64,000 nucleotides of DNA from Mannheimia pernigra (GTDB lineage: Bacteria > Pseudomonadota > Gammaproteobacteria > Enterobacterales > Pasteurellaceae): contig NZ_CP055305.1 of assembly GCF_013377995.1 (NCBI RefSeq), positions 62,001 through 126,000 on the forward strand. Reading direction: 5' to 3'. The notes under the pieces were generated by a model. The model was not told where the DNA came from. It searched no databases and worked only from the letters and a program-made list of their open reading frames with translations. Below, piece by piece: positions 1-7,559 of the stretch; within the stretch, counting starts at the first letter, position 1; every line of letters begins with the position of its first letter. Both the position numbers and the translations under genes were made by a program.

Positions 1-1517
1 AAGCATTAGGCGAAATCAAATCGGTACGTTGGATCCCAAGCTGGGGCGAAGCTCGTATTGATAATATGGTGGCAAACCGCCCAGATTGGTGTATTTCACG
101 TCAGCGTACTTGGGGTGTGCCAATGGCAATGTTTGTTCATAATGAAACTGAAGAACTGCACCCACGCACTTTAGAGCTTATCGAAGAAGTGGCAAAACGT
201 GTGGAAGAAAAAGGCATTCAAGCGTGGTGGGATTTAGATCCAGCAGAGCTATTAGGTGATGATGCGAAAGAGTACCGCAAAGTGCCAGATACGCTTGATG
301 TGTGGTTTGATTCAGGATCAACTTATGCCTCTGTTGTAGAACAACGCCCAGAGTTTAATGGCAAATCTGCTGATATGTATTTAGAAGGTTCAGACCAACA
401 TCGTGGTTGGTTTATGTCATCATTAATGCTTTCCACCGCAACTAACGGCAAAGCTCCATACAAGCAAGTTTTAACGCACGGTTTCACCGTAGATGAAAAA
501 GGCAGAAAAATGTCGAAATCACTCGGTAACGTGATTGTGCCAAGTGAAGTATGGAACAAAAATGGAGCGGATATTTTACGTTTATGGGTGGCTTCAACCG
601 ATTACACAGGCGAAATTGCGGTTTCACACAATATTTTAAACAGTGCAGGGGAATCTTACCGTCGCATTCGTAATACGGCTCGCTTCTTGTTAGCGAACTT
701 AAACGGCTTTGATCCGAAACGTGATTTAGTTAAACCAGAAGAGATGATCGCTTTAGATCGCTGGGCAGTATCGTGTGCGTTAGAGGCTCAAAACGAGATC
801 AAAGAAGCTTACGACAACTATCAATTCCACACGGTGGTGCAACGCTTAATGCGTTTCTGCTCAATTGAGATGGGGTCGTTCTATTTAGATATTATCAAAG
901 ATCGTCAATACACGACTAAAGCAGATAGTCTTGCTCGCCGTAGTTGCCAAACTGCGTTGTGGCACATTTCTGAGGCTTTGGTACGCTGGATTGCACCAAT
1001 TCTGTCATTTACTGCTGATGAAGTTTGGGGCTACTTACCGCAAGTAGAAAACCGAAGTGAGTTTGTCTTTACCGAAGAATTTTATGACGGTTTATTTACC
1101 TTAATTGAGCAAGATAAATTAGATGACGTTTACTGGCAGCAAATCTTAAAAGTACGTTCGGAAGTAAACCGAGTGCTTGAGCAAGCCCGTAAAGACAAAA
1201 TTATTGGTGCAGGCTTAGAAGCAAAAGTAACGGTATATGCAAATGATGAAATTCGCCGATTGTTAGAACAACTTGGCAATGAATTACGTTTTGTATTAAT
1301 TACCTCACAAGCTATCATCAAGCCACTTGTTAAATCAGATATTACTGAAGGCGAATTAGCTGGTTTAGCAGTGAAAGTCGAAAATGCAGATGGCGAGAAA
1401 TGTCCTCGTTGCTGGCACTACGCTACCGATATCGGCAGCCACGCAGATCACAAAGAAATTTGCGGACGTTGTGTGGAAAACGTAGCGAAAGTTGGTGAGA
1501 AACGCTTGTTTGCTTAA
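1..1517 (+). CDS. ileS: Isoleucyl-tRNA synthetase, C-terminal part (5' end outside window)
   Basis: Cytoplasmic class I aminoacyl-tRNA synthetase that charges tRNA-Ile. The reading frame is open from base 3, well upstream of the first in-window ATG at 66, so this is the last ~504 residues of a protein normally about 940 long. Visible are the KMSKS loop (GRKMSKSLGN, encoded near 500-530), the anticodon-binding helical region, and a C-terminal zinc-binding module with two CxxC pairs (CPRCW and CGRC) just before the stop. The HIGH motif lies outside the window. A terminator-like hairpin follows at 1537-1556. The lspA gene that often follows ileS is absent; pssA is next. Confidence 0.98.
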   Translation, partial: ALGEIKSVRWIPSWGEARIDNMVANRPDWCISRQRTWGVPMAMFVHNETEELHPRTLELIEEVAKRVEEKGIQAWWDLDPAELLGDDAKEYRKVPDTLDVWFDSGSTYASVVEQRPEFNGKSADMYLEGSDQHRGWFMSSLMLSTATNGKAPYKQVLTHGFTVDEKGRKMSKSLGNVIVPSEVWNKNGADILRLWVASTDYTGEIAVSHNILNSAGESYRRIRNTARFLLANLNGFDPKRDLVKPEEMIALDRWAVSCALEAQNEIKEAYDNYQFHTVVQRLMRFCSIEMGSFYLDIIKDRQYTTKADSLARRSCQTALWHISEALVRWIAPILSFTADEVWGYLPQVENRSEFVFTEEFYDGLFTLIEQDKLDDVYWQQILKVRSEVNRVLEQARKDKIIGAGLEAKVTVYANDEIRRLLEQLGNELRFVLITSQAIIKPLVKSDITEGELAGLAVKVENADGEKCPRCWHYATDIGSHADHKEICGRCVENVAKVGEKRLFA

Positions 1518-1536
1518 TTGATAAATTGAGTATGTT

Positions 1537-1566
1537 AGGCAGGGAAACCCCTGCCTTAATTTTTTA
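1537..1566 (+). terminator. Rho-independent terminator after ileS
   Basis: An 8-bp stem (A-GGCAGGG / CCCTGCC-T, loop AAAC, 1537-1556) is followed by a T-rich tail (TTAATTTTTTA), 20 bases after the ileS stop. Confidence 0.8.
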
Positions 1567-1723
1567 TAGGGTAAGTGCATTTATACGCAATATAAATTTT
1601 CGTTTATTCATTTCACTTGCCTCTATCCAAATGCAGCTTATGTGTGCCGTTAAGCGAAAATCGCTTTATTGCCAATTTCAGTGTAAAATACGTGCCATTG
1701 ATTGAAAGATCAGGAATTTTAGA

Positions 1724-3091
1724 ATGTTAATTTTAAATAAACAACGCAAAGCCAAACATGTATTGGAAAATTTGCCCTATTTGCCGCAACAAGCGGAGCA
1801 GGTGACATTTCTCTCCTCAAGCCAAGCGTTTAAGCAGGAAATTCTCAAGCGGATTGCGTCTGCAAAAAATCGGATTTATTTGACCGCTTTATACTTTGAA
1901 AAGGACGAAGCAGGGCAGGAAATTTTAACTGCACTTTATGATGCTAAACGAAGTAACCCTGATTTAGACATTAAGGTATTAGTTGATTGGCATAGGGCTC
2001 AACGTGGGCGTATTGGGGAAGTAGAAAATCTTTCAAATGCAGGCTGGTATAATCAGTTTAGCATAGAGCAAAATTTACCCGAAGGCCAAGAAATTGCATT
2101 TTACGGTGTGCCGATTAATAGACGGGAAGTATTTGGTGTGCTGCATCTCAAAGGTTTTGTATTTGATGATACGATTTTGTACAGTGGTGCAAGTATTAAT
2201 AACGTTTATTTACACCAATTCGATCGTTATCGTTACGACCGCTATCACGTAATTAAAAATAAAGCGTTATCGGATAGTTGGGTAGATTTTATTCAACAAA
2301 ATATATTATCTAGTGAAGTGGTTAAGCGTTTAGATACAGCTAACCGCATGAAAACAAGTGAAATTCGCCCACAAATTAAGGCCTTTCGCAAGCAATTAAG
2401 CCGAGAAAAGTATCCGCTTAAAGGTGCTTTGAGAAGTCACGATTTGATGGTTGCGCCATTGTTTGGTTTAGGTCGTCGCAGAAATCAGCTCAACAAAGTT
2501 ATTGAGGCGTTGTTCTACCAAACAGAACAAAAATTAACGATTTGCACGCCTTATTTTAATTTTCCGCTTTCGTTAAGAACTCGTATTGAATGGTTGCTGG
2601 CAAACGGCAAATCAGTGGAAATTATTGTGGGCGATAAAACCGCTAATGATTTCTATACCAAGCCTGATGAAAAGTTTACGATGGCATCAGCATTGCCTTA
2701 TTTGTATGAAAAGAACTTACGGGCTTTTGCTAAGCGGTTAGATTTTTATATTCAAAATCAACAGCTTACTATTCGTTTGTGGAAAGATGGCGAAAATAGT
2801 TATCACCTAAAAGGGGTGTGGGTAGATAACCGCTATATTTTGCTCACAGGGAATAATTTAAATCCGCGTGCGTGGCGTTTAGATGCTGAAAATGCGATTT
2901 TAATTTCTGACCCGAAAGCAGAGCTAAGTGAAAAAGCGGAAATGGAGTTGAGCCAAATTCGCCAACATACGCAGGTTTTAAGCCATTATAGCGATTTAGA
3001 AGTGCTGACAGATTACCCTGAAAATGTGCGTAAATTGCTGAAAAAATTTGGTAGAGTTAAACTTGATAAAATTGTGAAGATGTTATTGTAG
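1724..3091 (+). CDS. pssA: CDP-diacylglycerol--serine O-phosphatidyltransferase
   Basis: Makes phosphatidylserine from CDP-diacylglycerol and serine, the first committed step to phosphatidylethanolamine; the enterobacterial type is a peripheral membrane enzyme of the phospholipase D superfamily. At 455 residues it matches E. coli PssA (~451). Two HxK catalytic motifs are visible, HLKGFVFDD near residue 139 and YHLKGVWVDN near residue 360, each followed by the expected downstream Asn (SGASINN and TGNNLNPRAW). It stands alone between ileS and rlmB; rlmB begins 50 bases later and may be co-transcribed. Confidence 0.95.
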   Translation: MLILNKQRKAKHVLENLPYLPQQAEQVTFLSSSQAFKQEILKRIASAKNRIYLTALYFEKDEAGQEILTALYDAKRSNPDLDIKVLVDWHRAQRGRIGEVENLSNAGWYNQFSIEQNLPEGQEIAFYGVPINRREVFGVLHLKGFVFDDTILYSGASINNVYLHQFDRYRYDRYHVIKNKALSDSWVDFIQQNILSSEVVKRLDTANRMKTSEIRPQIKAFRKQLSREKYPLKGALRSHDLMVAPLFGLGRRRNQLNKVIEALFYQTEQKLTICTPYFNFPLSLRTRIEWLLANGKSVEIIVGDKTANDFYTKPDEKFTMASALPYLYEKNLRAFAKRLDFYIQNQQLTIRLWKDGENSYHLKGVWVDNRYILLTGNNLNPRAWRLDAENAILISDPKAELSEKAEMELSQIRQHTQVLSHYSDLEVLTDYPENVRKLLKKFGRVKLDKIVKMLL

Positions 3092-3141
3092 TAGATTTTG
3101 TATGGGCGGACCGATGTGTTCGCCCAATTTTAAGGAAAAAT

Positions 3142-3885
3142 ATGAGCGAACAAATTTATGGTATTCACGCTGTGAAAGCTTTCTTAGACAATGCTCCAGA
3201 GCGTTTAATTGAGGTGCTAGTGCTTAAAGGGAGAGAAGATAAGCGATTAATTCCGTTATTAAATGAATTACAACGTTTAGGCGTTTCAGTGCAACAGGTT
3301 AATCGCCAAACGTTGGATAATAAATCACAAGGTGAAGTGCATCAAGGTATTATTGCGAAAGTCGTGCCACAAAAAGAGTTAAACGAACACGATTTAGATG
3401 CAATTCTCAGCCAAAAACAGAATCCGTTGCTACTTATTTTAGATGGTGTTACCGATCCTCATAATCTTGGTGCGTGCTTGCGTACTGCTGATGCAGCAGG
3501 GGTTGATGCGGTAATCGTGCCAAAAGACAAATCGGCCCAACTGACATCAATCGCTCGTAAAGTGGCTTGTGGTGCAGCAGAGGTAATGCCGCTTATTCGC
3601 GTTACCAATCTTGCCCGTACAATGCGTGATTTGCAAGAAACCTACAATATATGGATTGTTGGAACAGCAGGAGAAGCCACGTCTAGTATTTATGAAGCGA
3701 AATTAACTGGCTCAATTGCCTTAGTGATGGGAGCAGAAGGAGATGGAATGCGTCGTTTAACTCGTGAGCATTGTGATCAGCTTATCAGCATTCCAATGGC
3801 AGGCTCGGTATCATCGCTTAACGTCTCTGTAGCAACAGGTGTTTGTTTGTTTGAAATTGTTCGCCAAAAGCTGGCAATAGAATAA
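3142..3885 (+). CDS. rlmB: 23S rRNA (guanosine-2'-O-)-methyltransferase RlmB
   Basis: SpoU/TrmH-family (SPOUT) enzyme that 2'-O-methylates a conserved guanosine in domain V of 23S rRNA. It is 247 residues, as in E. coli. An N-terminal substrate-binding domain (about 1-75) precedes the SPOUT domain with motif 1 (NLGACLRTADAAG), motif 2 (MGAEGDGMRRL) and motif 3 (SIPMAGSVSSLNVSVA), which forms the knotted SAM site. A Shine-Dalgarno AAGGAAAA precedes the ATG. It probably forms a short operon with pssA. Confidence 0.96.
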   Translation: MSEQIYGIHAVKAFLDNAPERLIEVLVLKGREDKRLIPLLNELQRLGVSVQQVNRQTLDNKSQGEVHQGIIAKVVPQKELNEHDLDAILSQKQNPLLLILDGVTDPHNLGACLRTADAAGVDAVIVPKDKSAQLTSIARKVACGAAEVMPLIRVTNLARTMRDLQETYNIWIVGTAGEATSSIYEAKLTGSIALVMGAEGDGMRRLTREHCDQLISIPMAGSVSSLNVSVATGVCLFEIVRQKLAIE

Positions 3886-3934
3886 GAAAAAAAGATGAGT
3901 GTAGTAGGAGCTTATAGTCAGGATTTGTAATATT

Positions 3935-3967
3935 ATGAAAGTGGCGGGCAAATAACCCGCCTTTCTT
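3935..3967. terminator. Terminator between convergent rlmB and the TerA-like gene
   Basis: A GGCGGG / CCCGCC stem (3943-3948 with 3956-3961) is flanked by AAAG on the left and TTTCTT on the right, in the gap between the convergent rlmB stop and the stop of the minus-strand gene. It can serve both directions. Confidence 0.6.
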
Positions 3968-3968
3968 A

Positions 3969-4643
3969 TTATTTGGAACCAGATCCCCAATTAAACCCCC
4001 AATTATAATAGTGATCGCACTCTTTATGTCCATTGTGGAAAGTGATCTCTTTCCTTACTGACATTTGATTTCCGTGAAACTCAATTGAGGCAATCGCACA
4101 GAATGTTCTGGGATCAATTTGTCTACCCATTTCCACGACAATATCAGGCTGGCTAGGCACTTTTACTGTTACTACTGCATCAGATTCCCCCCATCTAGCT
4201 ACACCCTCATAGATGAAACAGTAAACGATAATTCGTTTAATATATTGAGTTCCTTGCGGATTCACTAAAATATTCTCACCTGAATTATTGCCAGCACCTC
4301 GATCATCGCCACAATGCCAAATATAAGGGGCTTCGGTATAGCAACCTTGTCGGGTACGTTGATTTCTAGCTCCTCCTCGATTATGTGAAAATTGTAATCC
4401 ATCAATCACTGAAGATTGCCCATTATTTAATTCATAATAACATCCTAAATCTAAATCAATATCTTGGCTTTTGTTAAATAGGTTGGCAAATAGCCCACTA
4501 TTTTTTTTCTGCGTCCAATTTAAATTGATTACAATGTTTTGATTATTACTTTTAGATAAATCAATACTCGTAGAATCTCCCGATTTTTCTAATACGACTT
4601 TACTAAGTGATATTTTAGGCTTTTTAGTTACATCAATCGCCAT
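3969..4643 (-). CDS. TerD-family tellurium resistance / stress protein (TerA-like)
   Basis: A 224-residue protein of the TerD superfamily, Ca2+-binding stress proteins linked to tellurite, colicin and phage resistance. The N-terminus (ISLSKVVLEKSG) and the strands INLNWTQKK and DIDLDLGCYYEL match the start of the TerD fold, with an acidic ID-x-D cluster typical of the calcium sites. The second half (WHCGDDRGAG, GENILVNPQG, FHNGHKECDHYYNWGF) resembles TerA-type sequences more than TerD itself; assignment to TerA is inference. It sits 46 bases downstream of terD on the same strand, separated by a hairpin (4660-4683). SD GGAGAAAG precedes the ATG. Confidence 0.8.
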   Translation of the reverse strand: MAIDVTKKPKISLSKVVLEKSGDSTSIDLSKSNNQNIVINLNWTQKKNSGLFANLFNKSQDIDLDLGCYYELNNGQSSVIDGLQFSHNRGGARNQRTRQGCYTEAPYIWHCGDDRGAGNNSGENILVNPQGTQYIKRIIVYCFIYEGVARWGESDAVVTVKVPSQPDIVVEMGRQIDPRTFCAIASIEFHGNQMSVRKEITFHNGHKECDHYYNWGFNWGSGSK

Positions 4644-4655
4644 ATGCTTTCTCCA

Positions 4656-4683
4656 TAAAAAATGGGTAATTGCTTACCCATTT
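4656..4683 (-). terminator. Hairpin (attenuator/terminator) between terD and the TerA-like gene
   Basis: A 10-bp perfect stem AAATGGGTAA / TTACCCATTT with a 4-base loop (4660-4669 and 4674-4683). On the minus strand a short T-run follows the 3' arm, just before the ribosome-binding site of the TerA-like gene. It could reduce read-through from terD. Confidence 0.6.
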
Positions 4684-4689
4684 ATCCAA

Positions 4690-5265
4690 TTAAATATTAA
4701 TACCGTAATTTCTTGCTAATGCGGCTAAACCACCGGCAAAGCCTTGTCCTACGGCACGGAATTTCCATTCTCCGTTATGGTGATAGATTTCACCAAAAAT
4801 CATTGCTGTTTCAGTTGAAGCATCTTCACTTAAATCAAAACGAGCGATTTCATTATTATTTGCTCCATCTACACAACGAACAAATGCACTAATAATTTGA
4901 CCGAAATTCTGTTTTCTTGATTCTGCTTCATGAATAGTTACTATAATCGCAATTTTTTCTACCATAGTAGGTAATTTGTCAAGGTGTACAATGATGCTTT
5001 CATCATCACCATCGCCAGCTCCGGTACGGTTATCACCCGTATGTTCAACACTGCCATCAATTGATTTCAAATTGTTATAAAAAATAAAATCGGCATCTGA
5101 ACGTACTTTTCCATTTGCATCCAAAATAAATGCACTAGCGTCTATATCAAATTCTGCACCATCGGTTGTGCGAACATCCCAACCTAATCCAATCACTAAT
5201 TTAGTTAAATTAGGGGCGTTTTTACTTAGGCTTACATTACCGCCTTTTGATAAAGATACTGACAT
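4690..5265 (-). CDS. terD: Tellurium resistance / stress protein TerD
   Basis: A 191-residue cytoplasmic TerD protein, the same length as characterised TerD (~192). It has the family start MSVSLSKGGNVSLSK, the strand LGWDVR, and acidic calcium-binding segments DIDASAFILDANGKV and GAGDGDDESI, plus the terminal IFGEIYHHNGEWKFRAVGQG block. The family binds Ca2+ and is tied to envelope and oxidative stress phenotypes rather than to direct tellurite chemistry. It lies between the TerA-like gene and an IS200 fragment. terB, terE and terZ are not in this cluster, so it is a reduced ter set. Confidence 0.95.
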   Translation of the reverse strand: MSVSLSKGGNVSLSKNAPNLTKLVIGLGWDVRTTDGAEFDIDASAFILDANGKVRSDADFIFYNNLKSIDGSVEHTGDNRTGAGDGDDESIIVHLDKLPTMVEKIAIIVTIHEAESRKQNFGQIISAFVRCVDGANNNEIARFDLSEDASTETAMIFGEIYHHNGEWKFRAVGQGFAGGLAALARNYGINI

Positions 5266-5298
5266 ATAAATTCTCCATTAAGTTGATGAGTAAAAATG

Positions 5299-5315
5299 CA
5301 CCTTCATAGAAGGTG
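5299..5315. repeat. Short palindrome flanking the IS200 remnant (copy 1)
   Basis: CACCTTC ATA GAAGGTG, a 7-bp stem hairpin. The same 17 bases recur at 5568-5584 on the other side of the transposase remnant. Subterminal hairpins are typical of IS200/IS605 ends, so the pair may mark the former element boundaries (inference). Confidence 0.5.
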
Positions 5316-5375
5316 GCTTTGCTAAAGCCCCCTAGAAGGGGGCAATTAAAATTCGAATTCATAGAACCCGAATTT

Positions 5376-5533
5376 TTATATATCTGATAAACGAAGTTGT
5401 TTATCTTCTAATTCGTGCTTTTCCTGATATTTCACATACTTCCTTATCATTTCTGCATTGACACCTACGGTGTCTACGCAATAACCTCTTGCCCAAAAGT
5501 AGTTACCCCACAATTTATGCCTACGTAATGAGT
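5376..5533 (-). pseudogene. IS200/IS605-family TnpA transposase remnant
   Basis: The minus strand encodes the C-terminal ~50 residues of an IS200-type Y1 transposase: LWGNYFWARGYCVDTVGVN followed by the helix AEMIRKYVKYQEKHE and a TAA stop at 5376-5378. The helix holds the family's catalytic Tyr (in the RKYVKYQ segment), but the N-terminal half with the HUH motif is missing and a stop occurs just upstream (about 5534). The element is therefore dead. Direct copies of a palindrome (5299-5315, 5567-5585) flank it. It interrupts the space between terD and the small gene below terC. Confidence 0.8.
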
Positions 5534-5566
5534 TTTTTATTCAGGCAAAGCCTTTTAAGGCGATGA

Positions 5567-5585
5567 CCACCTTCATAGAAGGTGG
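5567..5585. repeat. Short palindrome flanking the IS200 remnant (copy 2)
   Basis: CCACCTTC ATA GAAGGTGG, an 8-bp stem hairpin with T5 on its right side. It contains the 17-base palindrome of 5299-5315 and may be the second end of the lost IS200-like element. Confidence 0.5.
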
Positions 5586-5604
5586 TTTTTAGTTAGCGAT
5601 AAAA

Positions 5605-5889
5605 TTAGTAGCAATTTTGATTAAACCAGTTAGTTAATTGGTTTAATTTTGCAATATTCTGGTTGTATTGATTCACTTCATATTGAGAATATTGATTAAG
5701 CGAACTATGATTTAAATCATTTTCTAACCATTCAGCTTCATTATAAATTTTGACACACTGCTCCATTAACTCATCACTAATTACAGGTACATAGCCACTT
5801 GTTGAGGATGTTGGTGGAGTTTTATAAGGTTGCGATAGTGCAGAGCTAGAAACAAGTAACAGGCTTAAGACAAAATTAATTTTTTTCAT
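5605..5889 (-). CDS. Small secreted protein of unknown function
   Basis: I do not recognise a family. From the ATG at 5889 the product is 94 residues with a typical Sec signal peptide (MKKINFVLSLLLVSSSALS, probable cleavage after ALS/Q) and a mature part rich in Asn, Gln and Tyr with two Cys (EQCVKIY and the penultimate residue NQNCY), which could form a disulphide in the periplasm. A longer open frame reaches 5931, but its first 14 codons lie inside terC and lack a signal sequence, so the inner ATG is preferred. It overlaps the 3' end of terC by 14 bases, which suggests translational coupling. Confidence 0.65.
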   Translation of the reverse strand: MKKINFVLSLLLVSSSALSQPYKTPPTSSTSGYVPVISDELMEQCVKIYNEAEWLENDLNHSSLNQYSQYEVNQYNQNIAKLNQLTNWFNQNCY

Positions 5890-6886
5890 TATTATCTTTC
5901 TCTGGAAAAATAAAGGAAGCCAATACACCAACAGTTAATGTTCCTAACACAATCAATAAACTGGTATTTGGAGAGATATGAATACCTGTATCACCGAATG
6001 CATGATTCCAAGATTGAATCCCCATCTTGATACCAATAAAGAAAAGTAAAGCGATAACAGCTTTTTCAAGATGAACCAGATATTTAGTAAGTGCAGCTAA
6101 AATAAAGTAGAGGCTACGTAATCCTAGAATGGCAAAAATCATAGCAGCATAAACGAGTAATGGTTCTTGGGTAACTGCAATGACGGCAGGAACAGAATCA
6201 AAAGCAAATGCAACATCTGAGGTTTCAATTGCCATAAGGCAGAGGAATGCTGGTGTAGCATAGCGAATCCCTTTACGAGTGACTAAGGCTAAATTTTCTG
6301 CACCCAATTCATGATGTTTAACAAAGAAACGTTCTCCAAACAATTTGGGATAAACACGCATTGTTTTCCCGATAAAGCGGACACTCCAATGATTAGAATA
6401 GTCTTCAATCTCCTCATCTGACTCATTGTTACTATTGAGCATTTTATATCCACTCCAAATAACAAAAGCAGCAAAAATGAAACCAACATAAGGACTGGCT
6501 GTAAATAGGCTTGCTCCAATTACCACAAATATTGCACGAAAAACCAATGCTCCTATAATTCCCCAGTAAAGAATACGGTGTTGCAATTTGCCAGTGATTC
6601 CAAATGATGCAAAAATAGCAACAAAAACCATTAAATTATCAATTGATAGACTTTTCTCTAGCACATAACCAGCAAGATAAAGATCAGCGGATTCCTTATT
6701 AAATCTCGCCCACAAATAACCATAAAAAGCTACAGCTAGCCCAATCCAAAATAGAGACCAAAGCGAAGCATCTTTAAGCGTAATCTCTTTAGTATTGCGA
6801 TGAGCAAACAAATCAATGTACACCGAAAAGGCAATAACCCCCAAAAAGACAAGGATTGTTTCGACAGGAAAGCCAAAATTAGCCAT
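5876..6886 (-). CDS. TerC/Alx family integral membrane protein
   Basis: A 336-residue inner-membrane protein of the TerC family (Alx-like), with about 8-9 hydrophobic segments. Family hallmarks are visible: the acidic intramembrane motif EKSLSIDNLMVF near residue 80 and the second motif AIETSDVAFAFDSVPA near residue 220. Members are linked to tellurium resistance and, for Alx and related proteins, to manganese export. It is transcribed toward terD and the TerA-like gene and diverges from an XRE regulator. Whether it exports Mn2+ here is inference. Confidence 0.92.
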   Translation of the reverse strand: MANFGFPVETILVFLGVIAFSVYIDLFAHRNTKEITLKDASLWSLFWIGLAVAFYGYLWARFNKESADLYLAGYVLEKSLSIDNLMVFVAIFASFGITGKLQHRILYWGIIGALVFRAIFVVIGASLFTASPYVGFIFAAFVIWSGYKMLNSNNESDEEIEDYSNHWSVRFIGKTMRVYPKLFGERFFVKHHELGAENLALVTRKGIRYATPAFLCLMAIETSDVAFAFDSVPAVIAVTQEPLLVYAAMIFAILGLRSLYFILAALTKYLVHLEKAVIALLFFIGIKMGIQSWNHAFGDTGIHISPNTSLLIVLGTLTVGVLASFIFPEKDNNEKN

Positions 6887-7037
6887 AATATAATTCCCTT
6901 AAAATTCAAGCATAGCTTGATAAATAAACAAACAAAAACTAGAATCAGTGTAGTTTTTTTCGTTTTACTTAACCACCTAAAAAAGATGGGTAAAATTACA
7001 CTTTTTATAAGTAAAATTCTCCAAATAGTAGGTATTT

Positions 7038-7466
7038 ATGGAATACAATAAAAAAATTAGGGTATTAAGAGAGATTAGGCAATGGTCTCAGGAAGATATG
7101 GCAGAAAAATTGAATATGTCAGTAAATGGTTATGCAAAGATTGAACGGGGAGAAACGAAATTAACACTCAATAAATTAGAACAGATTGCCAATATATTTA
7201 ATATGGATGCTTTGGAATTTATGCAAAATGCAAATAATGGTGTCTATTTTATGATGAATGAGGTTGTAGATAATAATACAATATATTATGGAACTAACGA
7301 AATCTCAGCTATTGAAATTGAGAAGCTAAAATTATCGCTACAATTAAAAGATAATATTATTTTCCATAGTGAGGAGCTTTTAAAAAGTAGAGATCTTTTA
7401 TTAGAACAGAAACAGAGGGAGATTGATTCATTGAAAGAGATTATTGCATTGTTGAAAGAAAAATAA
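7038..7466 (+). CDS. XRE-family (Cro/CI-type) HTH transcriptional regulator
   Basis: A 142-residue DNA-binding protein. Residues about 7-62 form an HTH_3 domain (IRVLREIRQWSQEDMAEKL, then NGYAKIERGETKLTLNKLE). The C-terminal ~45 residues (KLKLSLQLKDNIIFHSEE to the end) are predicted coiled coil, likely for dimerisation. It is divergent from terC with a 151-base shared promoter region, so it may regulate the Ter genes (inference). Its AT-rich composition and lack of housekeeping neighbours fit an accessory gene. Confidence 0.85.
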   Translation: MEYNKKIRVLREIRQWSQEDMAEKLNMSVNGYAKIERGETKLTLNKLEQIANIFNMDALEFMQNANNGVYFMMNEVVDNNTIYYGTNEISAIEIEKLKLSLQLKDNIIFHSEELLKSRDLLLEQKQREIDSLKEIIALLKEK

Positions 7467-7559
7467 ATGCCTCTTTTAGGAAAGATAATAGGTCAGTTTT
7501 GCTGATATTTTGCTAAAAACTGACCGTCTATTGCTTGGTTTAGCTACTTTATAAAATTT

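Noticed and set aside
5890..5931. Upstream start for the small secreted protein
   Set aside because: It would place 14 residues before a normal signal peptide and overlap terC further.
6800..7051. 83-codon plus-strand reading frame before the XRE gene
   Set aside because: It is mostly antisense to terC, with no family similarity and composition of a chance frame.
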